Positions 26,147 through 34,876 of a stretch of DNA of 64,000 nt are shown here, one piece after another. Origin of the DNA: Acidobacteriota bacterium (GTDB taxonomy: Bacteria > Acidobacteriota > Blastocatellia > RBC074); NCBI GenBank assembly GCA_016715865.1, contig JADJXM010000035.1, forward strand, positions 1 through 64,000, given 5' to 3'. Within the stretch, counting starts at the first letter, position 1. Each line of letters opens with the position of its first letter. Made by a program: the position numbers and the translations under genes. The notes under the pieces are model-generated. The model ran no database searches. It had not been told where the DNA came from and worked only from the letters and a program-made list of their open reading frames with translations.

Positions 26147-27841
26147 TTATTTAACAACTTCAGGACTGTCCAGGAATCCTAATCTGCAGGCTTTGAGTCT
26201 GACAGTTGTCTTAACGGGAATCTCGATGGGGCCGGAATAGAGTTTCCAATGAGGGTTATCGCCTTGATCTGACGTCCAGGCGATCGAAGCTCCGGGAGTT
26301 GCGGACGAGACCTCCAGGCGTATGCGACCGCCGGCGCCGGCCGATTCCTTGACTACCGGGGCTTCGACTGCAACCCAGACTCCACCTGGCCGCATGCGTT
26401 CGCGAAGTTCGCTTTCAGGAACGAGGCCGAGATCTTTCGTCTGATTCATCCACCTGTCGAGCTCGGCCCGCAAGCGCCTGAGATTTGCCTGATGCTCTGG
26501 CGAACCCGCCAGGTTCTTTATTTCATGCGGATCGACAGAGGTGTCATAAAGCTCTTCAGCCGGCTTATCCGGCCTGAAGAACAGTAGTTGAACGGCATCC
26601 AGCGCTTTTCCAAAAGACGGAGAGAGTGCATTCATATGGTCTTTGTATGATCGCCGCATCTCCATCATCGTCGGCATCTCTTCGCAATAGGCAATGTGCT
26701 GCGCATAGGGGCGGCCTGGAAAGAAGTTGCGAATATACTTGAATCGTTTATCGCGAACGGCGCGCATCATATCGTAAGCTTCGTCCATCCGGTCGCGATG
26801 CGCATATACATACTGTCGCGCTGCTTTCTTCTGATCACCAAGAAATGGCAGAGCCTGCATATGCGCGGGAATGGGCACCCCCGCCAGCGAAAGCGCTGTT
26901 GGTCCGAGGTCGATCAGGCTGACCATCTCGTCAATCACAGTTCCCGGAGCGATCCGTCCCGGCCAGCGGACGAGAAGCGGGACCTTGATTCCCGAATCAT
27001 AGACCCAGCGCTTGGCGCGCGGCAGCCCGCGACCATGATCGCCCCAGAAGAAGACAATTGTATTATCTGCCAGCCCGTCATCTTCCAGTTGTTTCAATAC
27101 GGCGGCAACCTGATGGTCGAGTGCAGTGATCAGATCGTAATATCGGGCCCAGTCTTTTCGTACCAGCGGAGTGTCCGGATAGTATGGAGGGAGCATTGCC
27201 CTTTTCGGATCATGACGCTGATCGGCCATTAAATGTGAGGTATTTTTGAGGTACTGCGCGTCGGTGGATCTGATCTGACTTTCGTGGGTGACGGTGAAAT
27301 TGATGACGGAGAAGAAGGGCTGGTTCCTGTCAGGGCGGTTGCGCCAGTGAGCCCGATTGCCCGATTCGTCCCAGACGGTGTCGGGCGGGCGGTTCGAGGG
27401 TGGAGCCTCGAAATTGTAATCAGTCTTTGTATTGTTGGTGCAATAATAACCCGCTGCGCGCAGGTATTCGGTAAAAGCTTTAACACCAGCCGGGGGCACG
27501 GCTTTCGAGCGCATGTGCATTGATCCGATGCTGGTCGGATACATGCCTGTAATTATTGCCGAACGGCTCGGAGCGCAAACCGGCGCGGAAGAAAATGCGT
27601 TCGTATACCTGGCGCCCTGTGCGGCGAAACGATCGATGCCGGGCGTTATCGCGTACTCATCACCATAGCAACCCAGATCGGGGCTCAAATCCTCGGCCGA
27701 AATCCAGAGGATGTTTGGCCTTGTGCCCTGTGGTGCTGAAGACGCCCCGCTGAGTGTCGAAGTAAAAGGCAAAGCGCTGGTCAGCATCCATATAATCGCG
27801 CCGGCTGCAAAGCTTCGTTCAAGAAATTTCCTGCGATTCAT
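26147..27841 (-). CDS. Tat-exported sulfatase (type I) with C-terminal CHB_HEX_C-like domain
   Basis: A 564-residue sulfatase. The N-terminus MNRRKFLERSFAAGAIIWML has a twin-arginine signal. The sulfatase domain has the metal-binding ISAEDLSPDLGCYG and the formylglycine site C89 in CAPSRSAIITGMYP, then FFWGDHGRGLPRAKRWVYDSGIKVPLLVRWPG. This resembles sulfamidase/N-sulfoglucosamine sulfohydrolase-like enzymes. The last about 60 residues (LEVSSATPGASIAWTSD, TVRLKACRLGFLDSPE) look like a chitobiase C-terminal sugar-associated domain. ATG 27841 is chosen with CAGGAG upstream. It is the last gene of a five-gene operon led by an ECF sigma factor and kinase. Confidence 0.93.
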   Translation of the reverse strand: MNRRKFLERSFAAGAIIWMLTSALPFTSTLSGASSAPQGTRPNILWISAEDLSPDLGCYGDEYAITPGIDRFAAQGARYTNAFSSAPVCAPSRSAIITGMYPTSIGSMHMRSKAVPPAGVKAFTEYLRAAGYYCTNNTKTDYNFEAPPSNRPPDTVWDESGNRAHWRNRPDRNQPFFSVINFTVTHESQIRSTDAQYLKNTSHLMADQRHDPKRAMLPPYYPDTPLVRKDWARYYDLITALDHQVAAVLKQLEDDGLADNTIVFFWGDHGRGLPRAKRWVYDSGIKVPLLVRWPGRIAPGTVIDEMVSLIDLGPTALSLAGVPIPAHMQALPFLGDQKKAARQYVYAHRDRMDEAYDMMRAVRDKRFKYIRNFFPGRPYAQHIAYCEEMPTMMEMRRSYKDHMNALSPSFGKALDAVQLLFFRPDKPAEELYDTSVDPHEIKNLAGSPEHQANLRRLRAELDRWMNQTKDLGLVPESELRERMRPGGVWVAVEAPVVKESAGAGGRIRLEVSSATPGASIAWTSDQGDNPHWKLYSGPIEIPVKTTVRLKACRLGFLDSPEVVK

Positions 27842-27863
27842 GTGGGTTAAATCTCCTGTGGTA

Positions 27864-28514
27864 TCAGATTTTGACCTGTTTTCTGATTTCGACACACTTC
27901 AGATGAGTAAAGAACGCTGACGAATTTCGGTCTATCCACAAACCGATCGATCCTCCGGGCGACTCTATTCTGAAATCAGTAACTCGAAGACACGGAATAT
28001 TATGGTCATTGACGACGACGATCATTCGTCCTTTATGAATACTGATCTTCAGTTTCACCCAATCCAGGGCACCGCCGGTCAATTCCCCTACCGGCTGAGC
28101 TCGTTTGCCGGCGCCCGCCAATTCATTTGAAGAGAGAAATTGCACCTGCCACAAGGGTGTCATCCCAGTCTCACCGGCGGAAAACCTGATCAGTTTGAAT
28201 CGTTTTTCATCATGAATATCTATGGCAATACCGAAAGAACCATGGCTCGCCGCCCAATCGACACGAATCTCTCCTTCCGCGAATTGAAGCCCGTCAATCC
28301 AGGCGAGACCGGAGTCGTCATTGCATGAAAGCCGAACAGCAGGCTCCCCCCCGTGTTCGACCAGTTCAGCAACAAGGTCAGTTCGCCTCCATGATCCGCC
28401 TGAAGGGATACTGGAGAGTTCCAGGTCCCTTTCGATCCTGCGCATGCCACTGATTCCAACGCCGAGAAAAAATAGAGTAGAGACCTCGGCCCACAGTTTC
28501 TTCAGAAACTTCAT
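27864..28514 (-). CDS. Concanavalin A/LamG-like jellyroll protein (DUF1080-like, tentative)
   Basis: A 216-residue protein with an N-terminal hydrophobic segment (KLWAEVSTLFFLGVGISGM). The rest is beta-rich: FAEGEIRVDWAASHGSFGIAIDIHD, LDWVKLKISIHKGRMIVVVND and IESPGGSIGLWIDRNSSAFF. The pattern 'W-x-K-x-x-V-x-G-x-x-x-x-V-x-x-N' and 'G-x-I-G-L' is characteristic of laminin-G or 3-keto-disaccharide hydrolase (DUF1080) folds that bind glycans. It lies between an SDR and a sulfatase in one operon, which suggests carbohydrate binding at the cell surface. No catalytic residues are recognised. Confidence 0.6.
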   Translation of the reverse strand: MKFLKKLWAEVSTLFFLGVGISGMRRIERDLELSSIPSGGSWRRTDLVAELVEHGGEPAVRLSCNDDSGLAWIDGLQFAEGEIRVDWAASHGSFGIAIDIHDEKRFKLIRFSAGETGMTPLWQVQFLSSNELAGAGKRAQPVGELTGGALDWVKLKISIHKGRMIVVVNDHNIPCLRVTDFRIESPGGSIGLWIDRNSSAFFTHLKCVEIRKQVKI

Positions 28515-28528
28515 CACCCTGCCTTCAA

Positions 28529-29275
28529 TCAATAAGTTGCCCGGCCACCGGTCATGTCGAAAGTGAAACCGGTCGTGAAGCTGGTCTCCGGAGAAAGGAT
28601 AAAAGCAGCCATGTGTGCGATCTCATCGAGATTTCCGCAGCGTCTCATCGGGATCTTATCGGTCATGTATCGAACCTGGGATTCCGGCATGGCGTCGACC
28701 ATGGCGGTACGAATGACTGCCGGAGCGAGGGCATTTACGGTAATACCGGTCTCGGCGTATTCCTTGCCCTGAACCTTCGTCATACCGATGACGGCGGCTT
28801 TCGAGGCGGAATAGGCCAGCATTCCGGCATTGCCTTCCTTTCCGGCTATTGAAGCGATATGCAGTATTCGACCGTAATTTCTTTCGAGCATATGAGGAAG
28901 GACAGCTCGCGCAGTGTTGAAACATCCGTTCACATTGACATCGAAGACGAATTTAAAATCCTCAGCATCGACTTCGTGTGATTTGATGCCGGTGCGGCCA
29001 CTGACTCCGGCGCTGTTGACCAGAATGTCGATTCTTCCGTATCTGCCGGCAACTTCCTGAACCATTCGTTCGACATCCTGAAGGCTGGTGATGTCGCACG
29101 GGATCGCAATTGCCCTTTCACCGATCTCCAGGACAGCCGTTTTCAGGGCCTCTTCGGCCTTGTCGACAAGCACCACAACCGCACCTTGAGATTGGAGCTT
29201 CTTTGATATCGCCAGTCCGAGCCCCGAGGCTGCTCCGGTCACTATCGCCACCTGTTCATTGAAGATATCGTTCAT
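28529..29275 (-). CDS. Short-chain dehydrogenase/reductase, FabG-like
   Basis: A 248-residue classical SDR. The cofactor motif is TGAASGLGLAI, with NSAG at about residue 85. The catalytic residues are in HIASIAGKEGNAGMLAYSASKAAVIGMTK (Ser, Tyr, Lys). The C-terminal FTTGFTFDMTGGRATY is usual for the family. ATG 29275 is one base after the kinase stop codon, with AGGAA upstream, so it is translated with the kinase. Its neighbours (kinase, jellyroll protein, sulfatase) suggest a sugar or polyol substrate, by inference only. Confidence 0.92.
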   Translation of the reverse strand: MNDIFNEQVAIVTGAASGLGLAISKKLQSQGAVVVLVDKAEEALKTAVLEIGERAIAIPCDITSLQDVERMVQEVAGRYGRIDILVNSAGVSGRTGIKSHEVDAEDFKFVFDVNVNGCFNTARAVLPHMLERNYGRILHIASIAGKEGNAGMLAYSASKAAVIGMTKVQGKEYAETGITVNALAPAVIRTAMVDAMPESQVRYMTDKIPMRRCGNLDEIAHMAAFILSPETSFTTGFTFDMTGGRATY

Positions 29276-29276
29276 A

Positions 29277-32138
29277 TCATTTCCTGGATGATTTTTTCGT
29301 ATTGGCGATCCATCGATCGATCCCGGCGGCCCAATTGACGATGACGTGCAATTCCGATGGCAGTGTTCCGGCATCGTTTTTGATCATCAGGAAACGTGAC
29401 CCATCCGGCGAAACATCAAAGCCTGTTAAATACCTGCCTTCAAAAAGAACCCGCGGAGTCCCGGCAATGAAAGCCCCTTTTGTCTCGACCGGCACGGAAT
29501 AGACGCGCGTATTGCGGCGATAAAAAACCTCTGTCCCATTCTGAGACCAGACTGGATACATGCCTCCTCCTCGCGAGATCGGAACCTTTTCCTTCCCGTC
29601 CGGATAGGAAACCACATAAACTTCTACAACTCCCGTCTCATTCGAAAAGTAGACCATCCACCGCCCATCATTTGAAATTCTCGGCGTATCTTCTATAAAA
29701 GGCGAATTCAGAAAGGGCGCGGGTGTCGTATCGCCAGGTTTCAGAAAACCGATATCGGTATTGGTTGCCGACATACTATACATGACAGTCAGCAGCGAAT
29801 CCCGTGGATTCCAGGCATAAGGGATTATCCGTTGATCGCGAGTGAGCAGCAGTTGAGGAGCTGCTGATTGATCGACAATGACTGTATAAAGTCCCCAGAA
29901 ACCGTTTCGATTCGAACTGTAAGCTATGGTTTTGCCGTCAGGGGACCAGATCGGCCCCTGATTCTCTCCATCGAAAGTCAGGCGAAGACCGCGTCCGGTC
30001 ACGAATTCATAGACCCAGATATCATTTCCCAACTGGACGGCGAATCGACGTCCGTCCGGAGAGATTTTGGGTGAACGGTAGTTGCCCGCGCGACTTAACA
30101 CCGGTGTGGCATGTCCTGATCGATCCACCCACATAACAGTATTGTTGTTCATCACAGTGTCGGGCAGATAGAGCAGTGTGCCATTCGTGGAGAAGTGAAG
30201 GTTCGCCATGAAGTATACGCCGCTCAGGATTGGAACCGGATTCCCTTTCAGTTTCAGACCGCCCAGATCGAACGGAGCGACCATCAGCTCTTTACCTCTG
30301 GCGAAGACAACATGACCGGACTGAAGATATCGAGTGTAGCTTGCGGATCCGAGGTCTTCAAGAATCCTGACAGATCCGTCAGAAAGACTGGCGACAGCGG
30401 CCTGCGCATTGGTCTCACCAACGATAGTGAACAGGACCTGCTTGCCTCCTGGGAGAACCTTCGGATAGCGATGTAACCTCTCTTTTCTCGAAAGATCCAG
30501 TTTTGTGAGCTGACGGGGCTTATCGTTACCGGCTGAAACAGTGAATAGCCCGCTCGATCCGGTTGAAACTATGACATCGCCTTCACCCCAATCGGCTGAA
30601 CCGAATGTAGGAAACGGATCACTGACGGTCAGCGCAGGTCCCCCGGTAACCGGGACCTTCTTCAAAGACCCGTCTTCGAGAAAGAATGCCAGCCATTGGC
30701 TGTCCGGGGAAAAGAACGGCTCGCGACCTCCTTCCGTTCCGGATACCGGCTGCGCCTCAAAATTGTCGATCGGGCGCAGATAGATCTGCCGAACCTCATG
30801 TTGAATCCCTGAAAAGGCAATCATGCGCCCATCTGGTGATAATAATGCTTCGGTAAAAAACGGTTGTACACCGGGTGGGGTATTGACGACCATACTGACG
30901 GGTACAGCGTCACGAGTATTGAACCAGGAGCGTCCCATCCACCCCGCAGCAGCAGCTGCCAGAAGCAGAGCGCAAGTAACTATCGCAGGTATCAGGTACC
31001 TTGGTCTGCCTCGAGTAGTACGAAAGTTTTTGAATAGCGAGCTGTAACTGATATCAGGAGGATTGGCCTCGTACTCCGCCTTAACCTCCTCAAGCACAGT
31101 GCGCACTTCGCGCATTGTCTGATAACGGTGTTGCCGGCTCTTACTCAGACAACGCTTGATCAGGCGGACAAGCATCGAGGGAAGTCCCGAGCGCAATTCG
31201 GCTACAGAAACAGGCGACTCCTTCAAAATACTGCTGATCATCGCGGCATAGCTGTCACCCAGAAAGGGCTTGCGACCGGTCAGTGCTTCATACATCAAAA
31301 CGCCGAAGCTGAAGATATCGCTTCGATGATCGACCTCCTTCCCTTCCGCCTGCTCCGGTGACATATAGGCCGGAGTACCCAGAATCACGCCCTCGCCGGT
31401 CAGGCTCATGGTTTCGACGGCTTTGAGACCCTCGACTTCCGATCGATTTATCCGCGCCAGTCCGAAGTCCAGTATCTTGGGAACTCCACTCTGAGTGATC
31501 AGAATATTCGACGGCTTGATATCACGATGAATCACTCCCTTTTCGTGGGCGTGCATTAAGGCATCGGCAAGCTGGGTGAACCAGTTAAGAAATGCATCCA
31601 GATGAAGACCGCCCGGCGTGATCAGTTCGCGCATCGGCTGCCCATCGATATGCTCCATCGTTATGAACAGCAGTCCGTCTGTTTCTTCAACCGAATAGAG
31701 TGTGGCAATGTTCGGGTGATTGAGTGAAGCCGCTGCGCGAGCTTCGTTCTCCAACCGCCTGAGTCGCTCAGAGTCCTCAGCGAAGGCCGGGGGGACCGTT
31801 TTGATGGCAACTTCACGTCCGAGCTTGAGGTCTTTGGCGAGATAGACATCGCCCATTCCGCCCGAGCCGAGAAGCGAGACGACCTGGTAGTTCCCGACCT
31901 TGCGCCCGATGATGGATTGCGGCGCATCGGCGACCATTATTTTTGCCGCGTCTTTCAGAGCTGTCGAGATGATGAAATCCCCGGCATTGTTGTTGGCGGC
32001 GATCAGTGAATCGACTTCCCGACGCAGATCGGAATCACCCGAACATGCATGATCGAGATACGAACTCTGTTCAGTCGAATTCATTTCCAGTGCGTCGTGG
32101 TAAATCGACTTTATTCTTTCCCACCTATCAGGAGTCAT
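29277..32138 (-). CDS. Serine/threonine protein kinase with TolB/WD40-like beta-propeller
   Basis: A 953-residue transmembrane kinase of a type abundant in Acidobacteria. After an N-terminal helical region (1-80), the kinase domain has the glycine loop LLGSGGMGDVY (89-99), catalytic K113, HRDIKPSN (204-211) and DFG (224-226), then GTPAYMSPEQAEG and RSDIFSFGVLMYE. A single helix (YLIPAIVTCALLLAAAAAGW) leads to an extracytoplasmic propeller with repeated LSPDGRMIAF, FSPDSQWLAF, ISPDGRRFAV and WSPDGKTIAY units. It overlaps the ECF sigma factor gene by 11 bp and precedes the SDR by one base. It probably senses an external signal and may act with the sigma factor. Confidence 0.96.
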   Translation of the reverse strand: MTPDRWERIKSIYHDALEMNSTEQSSYLDHACSGDSDLRREVDSLIAANNNAGDFIISTALKDAAKIMVADAPQSIIGRKVGNYQVVSLLGSGGMGDVYLAKDLKLGREVAIKTVPPAFAEDSERLRRLENEARAAASLNHPNIATLYSVEETDGLLFITMEHIDGQPMRELITPGGLHLDAFLNWFTQLADALMHAHEKGVIHRDIKPSNILITQSGVPKILDFGLARINRSEVEGLKAVETMSLTGEGVILGTPAYMSPEQAEGKEVDHRSDIFSFGVLMYEALTGRKPFLGDSYAAMISSILKESPVSVAELRSGLPSMLVRLIKRCLSKSRQHRYQTMREVRTVLEEVKAEYEANPPDISYSSLFKNFRTTRGRPRYLIPAIVTCALLLAAAAAGWMGRSWFNTRDAVPVSMVVNTPPGVQPFFTEALLSPDGRMIAFSGIQHEVRQIYLRPIDNFEAQPVSGTEGGREPFFSPDSQWLAFFLEDGSLKKVPVTGGPALTVSDPFPTFGSADWGEGDVIVSTGSSGLFTVSAGNDKPRQLTKLDLSRKERLHRYPKVLPGGKQVLFTIVGETNAQAAVASLSDGSVRILEDLGSASYTRYLQSGHVVFARGKELMVAPFDLGGLKLKGNPVPILSGVYFMANLHFSTNGTLLYLPDTVMNNNTVMWVDRSGHATPVLSRAGNYRSPKISPDGRRFAVQLGNDIWVYEFVTGRGLRLTFDGENQGPIWSPDGKTIAYSSNRNGFWGLYTVIVDQSAAPQLLLTRDQRIIPYAWNPRDSLLTVMYSMSATNTDIGFLKPGDTTPAPFLNSPFIEDTPRISNDGRWMVYFSNETGVVEVYVVSYPDGKEKVPISRGGGMYPVWSQNGTEVFYRRNTRVYSVPVETKGAFIAGTPRVLFEGRYLTGFDVSPDGSRFLMIKNDAGTLPSELHVIVNWAAGIDRWIANTKKSSRK

Positions 32139-32712
32139 CGCTCTCCTCCTGATTCAGTTGCCGGTAGAGCCAGGCTCTGGCCAGGCTCCAGTCTCGGCGC
32201 ACCGTGCGCGCCGAGATATCGAGGATCTCAGCCGTCTCATCTTCACTCAACCCGCCGAAATAGCGTAATTCAACGATCTGGCTCTGCCGACGGTCAAGTT
32301 TAGCCAGTTCATTCAAGGCGTCATCCAGAGCGATCAGATCGGCGCCGGGCTCGGACGTGATAGTCAAAGCCTCGTCAAGTACAACCTTCTGAGCTCCCCC
32401 GCCTCGCTTCTGGTTCGTTCTGGCTCTGGCGAAATCGACCAGAATGCGACGCATCAACTGCGCCGATATGGCGTAAAAATGTGCTCGATTCTGCCACTGG
32501 ACTTTGCTCGAGTCGATCAGTCGAAGATATGCCTCATTGACCAGCGCCGTGGTCTGCAAGGTATGATCGGGCCGCTGCCGGCTCATATATCTCCGTGCGA
32601 TCTTCCGCATCTCGTCATAGACCAGCGGCATCAACCGATCAAACGCCCCCTCATCGCCTTTTCCCCAGGCAAGCAGCAACTGAGTTATCTCTTCTGTTGG
32701 ATGTTTCGACAT
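32128..32712 (-). CDS. ECF-type RNA polymerase sigma factor (X6/TIGR02999-like)
   Basis: A 194-residue sigma factor. Region 2 is seen in RLMPLVYDEMRKIARRYMSRQRPDHTLQTTALVNEAYLRL. The linker has AHFYAISAQLMRRILVDFARA, a hallmark of the subgroup linked to Ser/Thr kinases in Acidobacteria and Planctomycetes. Region 4 is RQSQIVELRYFGGLSEDETAEILDISARTVRRDWSLARAWLY. There is no anti-sigma factor gene nearby. The downstream kinase overlaps it by 11 bp and could control it by phosphorylation, as proposed for this subgroup. ATG 32712 has AGGAA upstream; an ATG at 32730 is also possible. Confidence 0.95.
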   Translation of the reverse strand: MSKHPTEEITQLLLAWGKGDEGAFDRLMPLVYDEMRKIARRYMSRQRPDHTLQTTALVNEAYLRLIDSSKVQWQNRAHFYAISAQLMRRILVDFARARTNQKRGGGAQKVVLDEALTITSEPGADLIALDDALNELAKLDRRQSQIVELRYFGGLSEDETAEILDISARTVRRDWSLARAWLYRQLNQEESDDS

Positions 32713-32730
32713 CGAAGATTCCTGCATCAA

Positions 32731-32964
32731 TGAATGTTCCCGGAAATGACATCAAATTTATCTCAAAAAACCGCTCTTCCACAAGCTTACTTCTACCCGT
32801 TTGATTCTGGTGCTCCGGCTCATTTTTTCTTCCGTCGAGTCTGATCAATGTCACATCAATTCACTTTCGATTTGGCATACCACTATAATGACGCTAATCT
32901 TCTGCCCGGGATCGAATGATCCGATCCGATAAAAACCGGTTCACCCAGCAATCGGAGAACAAAA
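32731..32964. other. Intergenic region upstream of the ECF operon and the ars region
   Basis: No gene is seen. A TATAAT hexamer occurs at 32883-32888 on the + strand, with only a weak -35 match (TTCACT) 18 bp upstream, so it may be the promoter of the ars region. No strong palindrome was noticed here. Confidence 0.3.
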
Positions 32965-33075
32965 ATGAGCGAAAGCGGGAAGTCATCATCGTGGCATCAC
33001 ACCGCGTGCATCCTTTGCAATCTGAACTGCGGGATCGAAGTTCAGCTGGACGAAAACGATCCGCGACACAATTAA
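32965..33075 (+). pseudogene. Remnant of a molybdopterin oxidoreductase N-terminus
   Basis: ATG 32965 has GGAGAA 7 bp upstream and encodes 36 residues, including WHHTACILCNLNCGIEVQLD, then stops at 33075. The C-x-x-C-x-x-x-C spacing and surrounding residues match the N-terminal [4Fe-4S] motif of formate dehydrogenase/nitrate reductase-like molybdenum enzymes, which normally exceed 650 residues. The remainder of the gene is absent; about 110 bp of non-matching sequence follows before arsC. The intact start and ribosome site suggest a recent internal deletion that joined this region to the ars cassette. Confidence 0.6.
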
Positions 33076-33187
33076 GGGTCAGCCAGTCGGGAGGGCTGAC
33101 GGCCGCGGCGCATCCTGCAGGTGGGCAGGAATCTCCTCCGACGATTGATAGCCGCCCGGAGGATTGAAGTAAAGTAGAAAAGAAAAG

Positions 33188-33619
33188 ATGACCAGTCCGA
33201 AAACAGTTCTGATTCTCTGCACGGGCAATTCCGCCCGCAGCCAGATGGCCGAAGGAATTCTTCGTCATGACGGCGGAGACGCCTTTGAAGTTCACAGCGC
33301 CGGTGTGAAGCCGGGGAGCGTCAGGCCCGAGGCGATCCAGGCGATGAGCGAGATCGGGATCGACATCTCCGGCCACCGCTCGAAATCGGTGGACGAATTC
33401 GCAGGGCAGGAGTTCGATTACGTGATCACCGTCTGCGACAACGCCAGGGAAGCCTGCCCGGTATTTCCAGGGAAAACCAACCGCATCCACCAGAGCTTTG
33501 AAGACCCTCCGCCGCCGGGCGCGAAAAGCGAAGAGGAGACGATCGCCGTCTTTCGTCGCGTGCGCGACGAGATTCGCGAGTGGATGAATGAGTTCATTGC
33601 CACGCCAAACCAGTATTGA
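33188..33619 (+). CDS. arsC: Arsenate reductase, thioredoxin-coupled (low-molecular-weight phosphatase fold)
   Basis: A 143-residue enzyme that reduces arsenate to arsenite. The P-loop C-x5-R is CTGNSAR (C11-R17). Two further cysteines, C83 and C90 in TVCDNAREACPVFPG, match the resolving cysteines of the pI258-type thioredoxin-linked enzyme almost exactly in position. Its length is normal. Ribosome binding is weak (AAAAGAAAAG). It is followed by a small Cys-rich ORF and the ACR3 arsenite pump, giving a reduce-and-export pathway. No arsR-type repressor is in the window. Confidence 0.96.
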   Translation: MTSPKTVLILCTGNSARSQMAEGILRHDGGDAFEVHSAGVKPGSVRPEAIQAMSEIGIDISGHRSKSVDEFAGQEFDYVITVCDNAREACPVFPGKTNRIHQSFEDPPPPGAKSEEETIAVFRRVRDEIREWMNEFIATPNQY

Positions 33620-33661
33620 GTGAAATCCCATGGCCCTTTTCACAGGGAGCCGCAGTTAGAG

Positions 33662-33772
33662 ATGAATCTGAAAGCCTGGGAGGAGTGTCAGCAGTGTCCG
33701 CACTACAACGGTTGTTACGACCTGTCCAATGCAAGGCTGGCGATGCAGCAGGCCATGTGTCAAATTCAATGA
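33662..33772 (+). CDS. Small Cys-rich ORF (36 aa) between arsC and ACR3
   Basis: The frame encodes a 36-residue peptide with four cysteines: CQQCPHYNGCYDLSNARLAM covers C9, C12 and C18, and C33 is near the end. The C-x2-C-x5-C arrangement followed by an amphipathic, Gln/Ala-rich helix could bind a soft metal or metalloid. It begins 42 bp after arsC and ends 24 bp before ACR3 on the same strand. A possible ribosome site AGGGAG is farther upstream than usual (about 16 bp). I do not recognise the family; it could be a microprotein of arsenic handling or a chance frame. Confidence 0.45.
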   Translation: MNLKAWEECQQCPHYNGCYDLSNARLAMQQAMCQIQ

Positions 33773-33796
33773 TCTTTTTTGAGACAGGAGTGACTG

Positions 33797-34876
33797 ATGG
33801 CGTTTCATGAAACGTTGACTTCACAGCCCGCCAAAAGGCTGAATTTCTTTGAACGGTATCTGACTCTCTGGGTGGTCATTTGCATGGTGGGCGGAGTGAT
33901 TGCAGGTCGTACCCTGCCTGGCCTGACAGACGTGTTGCGGCGCATGGAATTCGGCGAAGGCAGCCAGATCAATATTCCGATCGCGGTGCTGATCTGGCTG
34001 ATGATTTATCCGATGATGCTGAAGATCGACCTGACCAGCATTCTCGGAGTCCGTCGCAGGCCGCAGGGGATTCTGGTGACCCTGTTCGTCAACTGGCTCG
34101 TCAAGCCATTCTCGATGGCCTTGATCGGCTGGGTCTTCTTCAAGCATCTCTTTCTGCCGCTGATCGGAGAATCGCTCGCCGATCAGTACATAGCCGGAAC
34201 CATCATTCTGGCGGCCGCGCCCTGCACGGCGATGGTCTTTGTCTGGTCATATCTGACGGATGGCGATCCGGCTTATACGCTCGTTCAGGTTTCGCTCAAT
34301 GATCTGCTCATGCTGGTGTTGTTCGCGCCGATTGTTTCGCTGCTGGTCAGCGGGGCCAGCGGTCTTCACGTTCCCTTTCAGGTGCTGCTCTACAGCGTCA
34401 CCGCCTTCGTCGTCATTCCGCTATTACTGGGCAGTCTGAGCCGGAAACTGCTGATCGGCGCAAAAGGGAAAGAGTGGTTCGAAAAGACCTTCGTGGGGTT
34501 CTTTCAGCCGATTACCGTCATCGCGCTGCTTATCACGCTGGTGCTGATCTTCGCGTTCCAGGCCGACAATCTGATGAGCAAACCCCTGCACATCGCCTTG
34601 ATCGCCATTCCGATTCTGATCCAGGTCTATTTCAATTCCGCGCTGGCATACGGCCTGATGAAGCTGGTGAAGGCTCCGCACAATGTCGCCGCGCCCGGCG
34701 CGCTGATCGGAGCGAGCAATTTCTTTGAACTGGCGGTGGCCACGGCGATCGTCCTGTTCGGGCCGGAGTCGGGAGCGGCGCTGGCAACCGTTGTCGGGGT
34801 GCTGGTCGAAGTCCCTGTCATGCTCTCGGTCTGTTCATTCTGCAATCGAACCCGGCACTGGTTCCCGGTGGTCTGA
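33797..34876 (+). CDS. arsB (acr3): ACR3-family arsenite efflux transporter
   Basis: A 359-residue inner-membrane carrier with ten predicted helices. It shows the family-specific GVIAGRTLPGL near the N-terminus, YPMMLKIDL, the essential cysteine C143 in AAAPCTAMVFVWSYL, VSLNDLLMLVLFAPIV and a conserved C-terminal GASNFFELAVATAI. It extrudes arsenite (and perhaps antimonite) using the membrane potential. ATG 33797 has AGGAG 7 bp upstream. It acts with arsC, encoded 0.2 kb upstream. The last codons abut the sigma factor remnant. Confidence 0.96.
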   Translation: MAFHETLTSQPAKRLNFFERYLTLWVVICMVGGVIAGRTLPGLTDVLRRMEFGEGSQINIPIAVLIWLMIYPMMLKIDLTSILGVRRRPQGILVTLFVNWLVKPFSMALIGWVFFKHLFLPLIGESLADQYIAGTIILAAAPCTAMVFVWSYLTDGDPAYTLVQVSLNDLLMLVLFAPIVSLLVSGASGLHVPFQVLLYSVTAFVVIPLLLGSLSRKLLIGAKGKEWFEKTFVGFFQPITVIALLITLVLIFAFQADNLMSKPLHIALIAIPILIQVYFNSALAYGLMKLVKAPHNVAAPGALIGASNFFELAVATAIVLFGPESGAALATVVGVLVEVPVMLSVCSFCNRTRHWFPVV

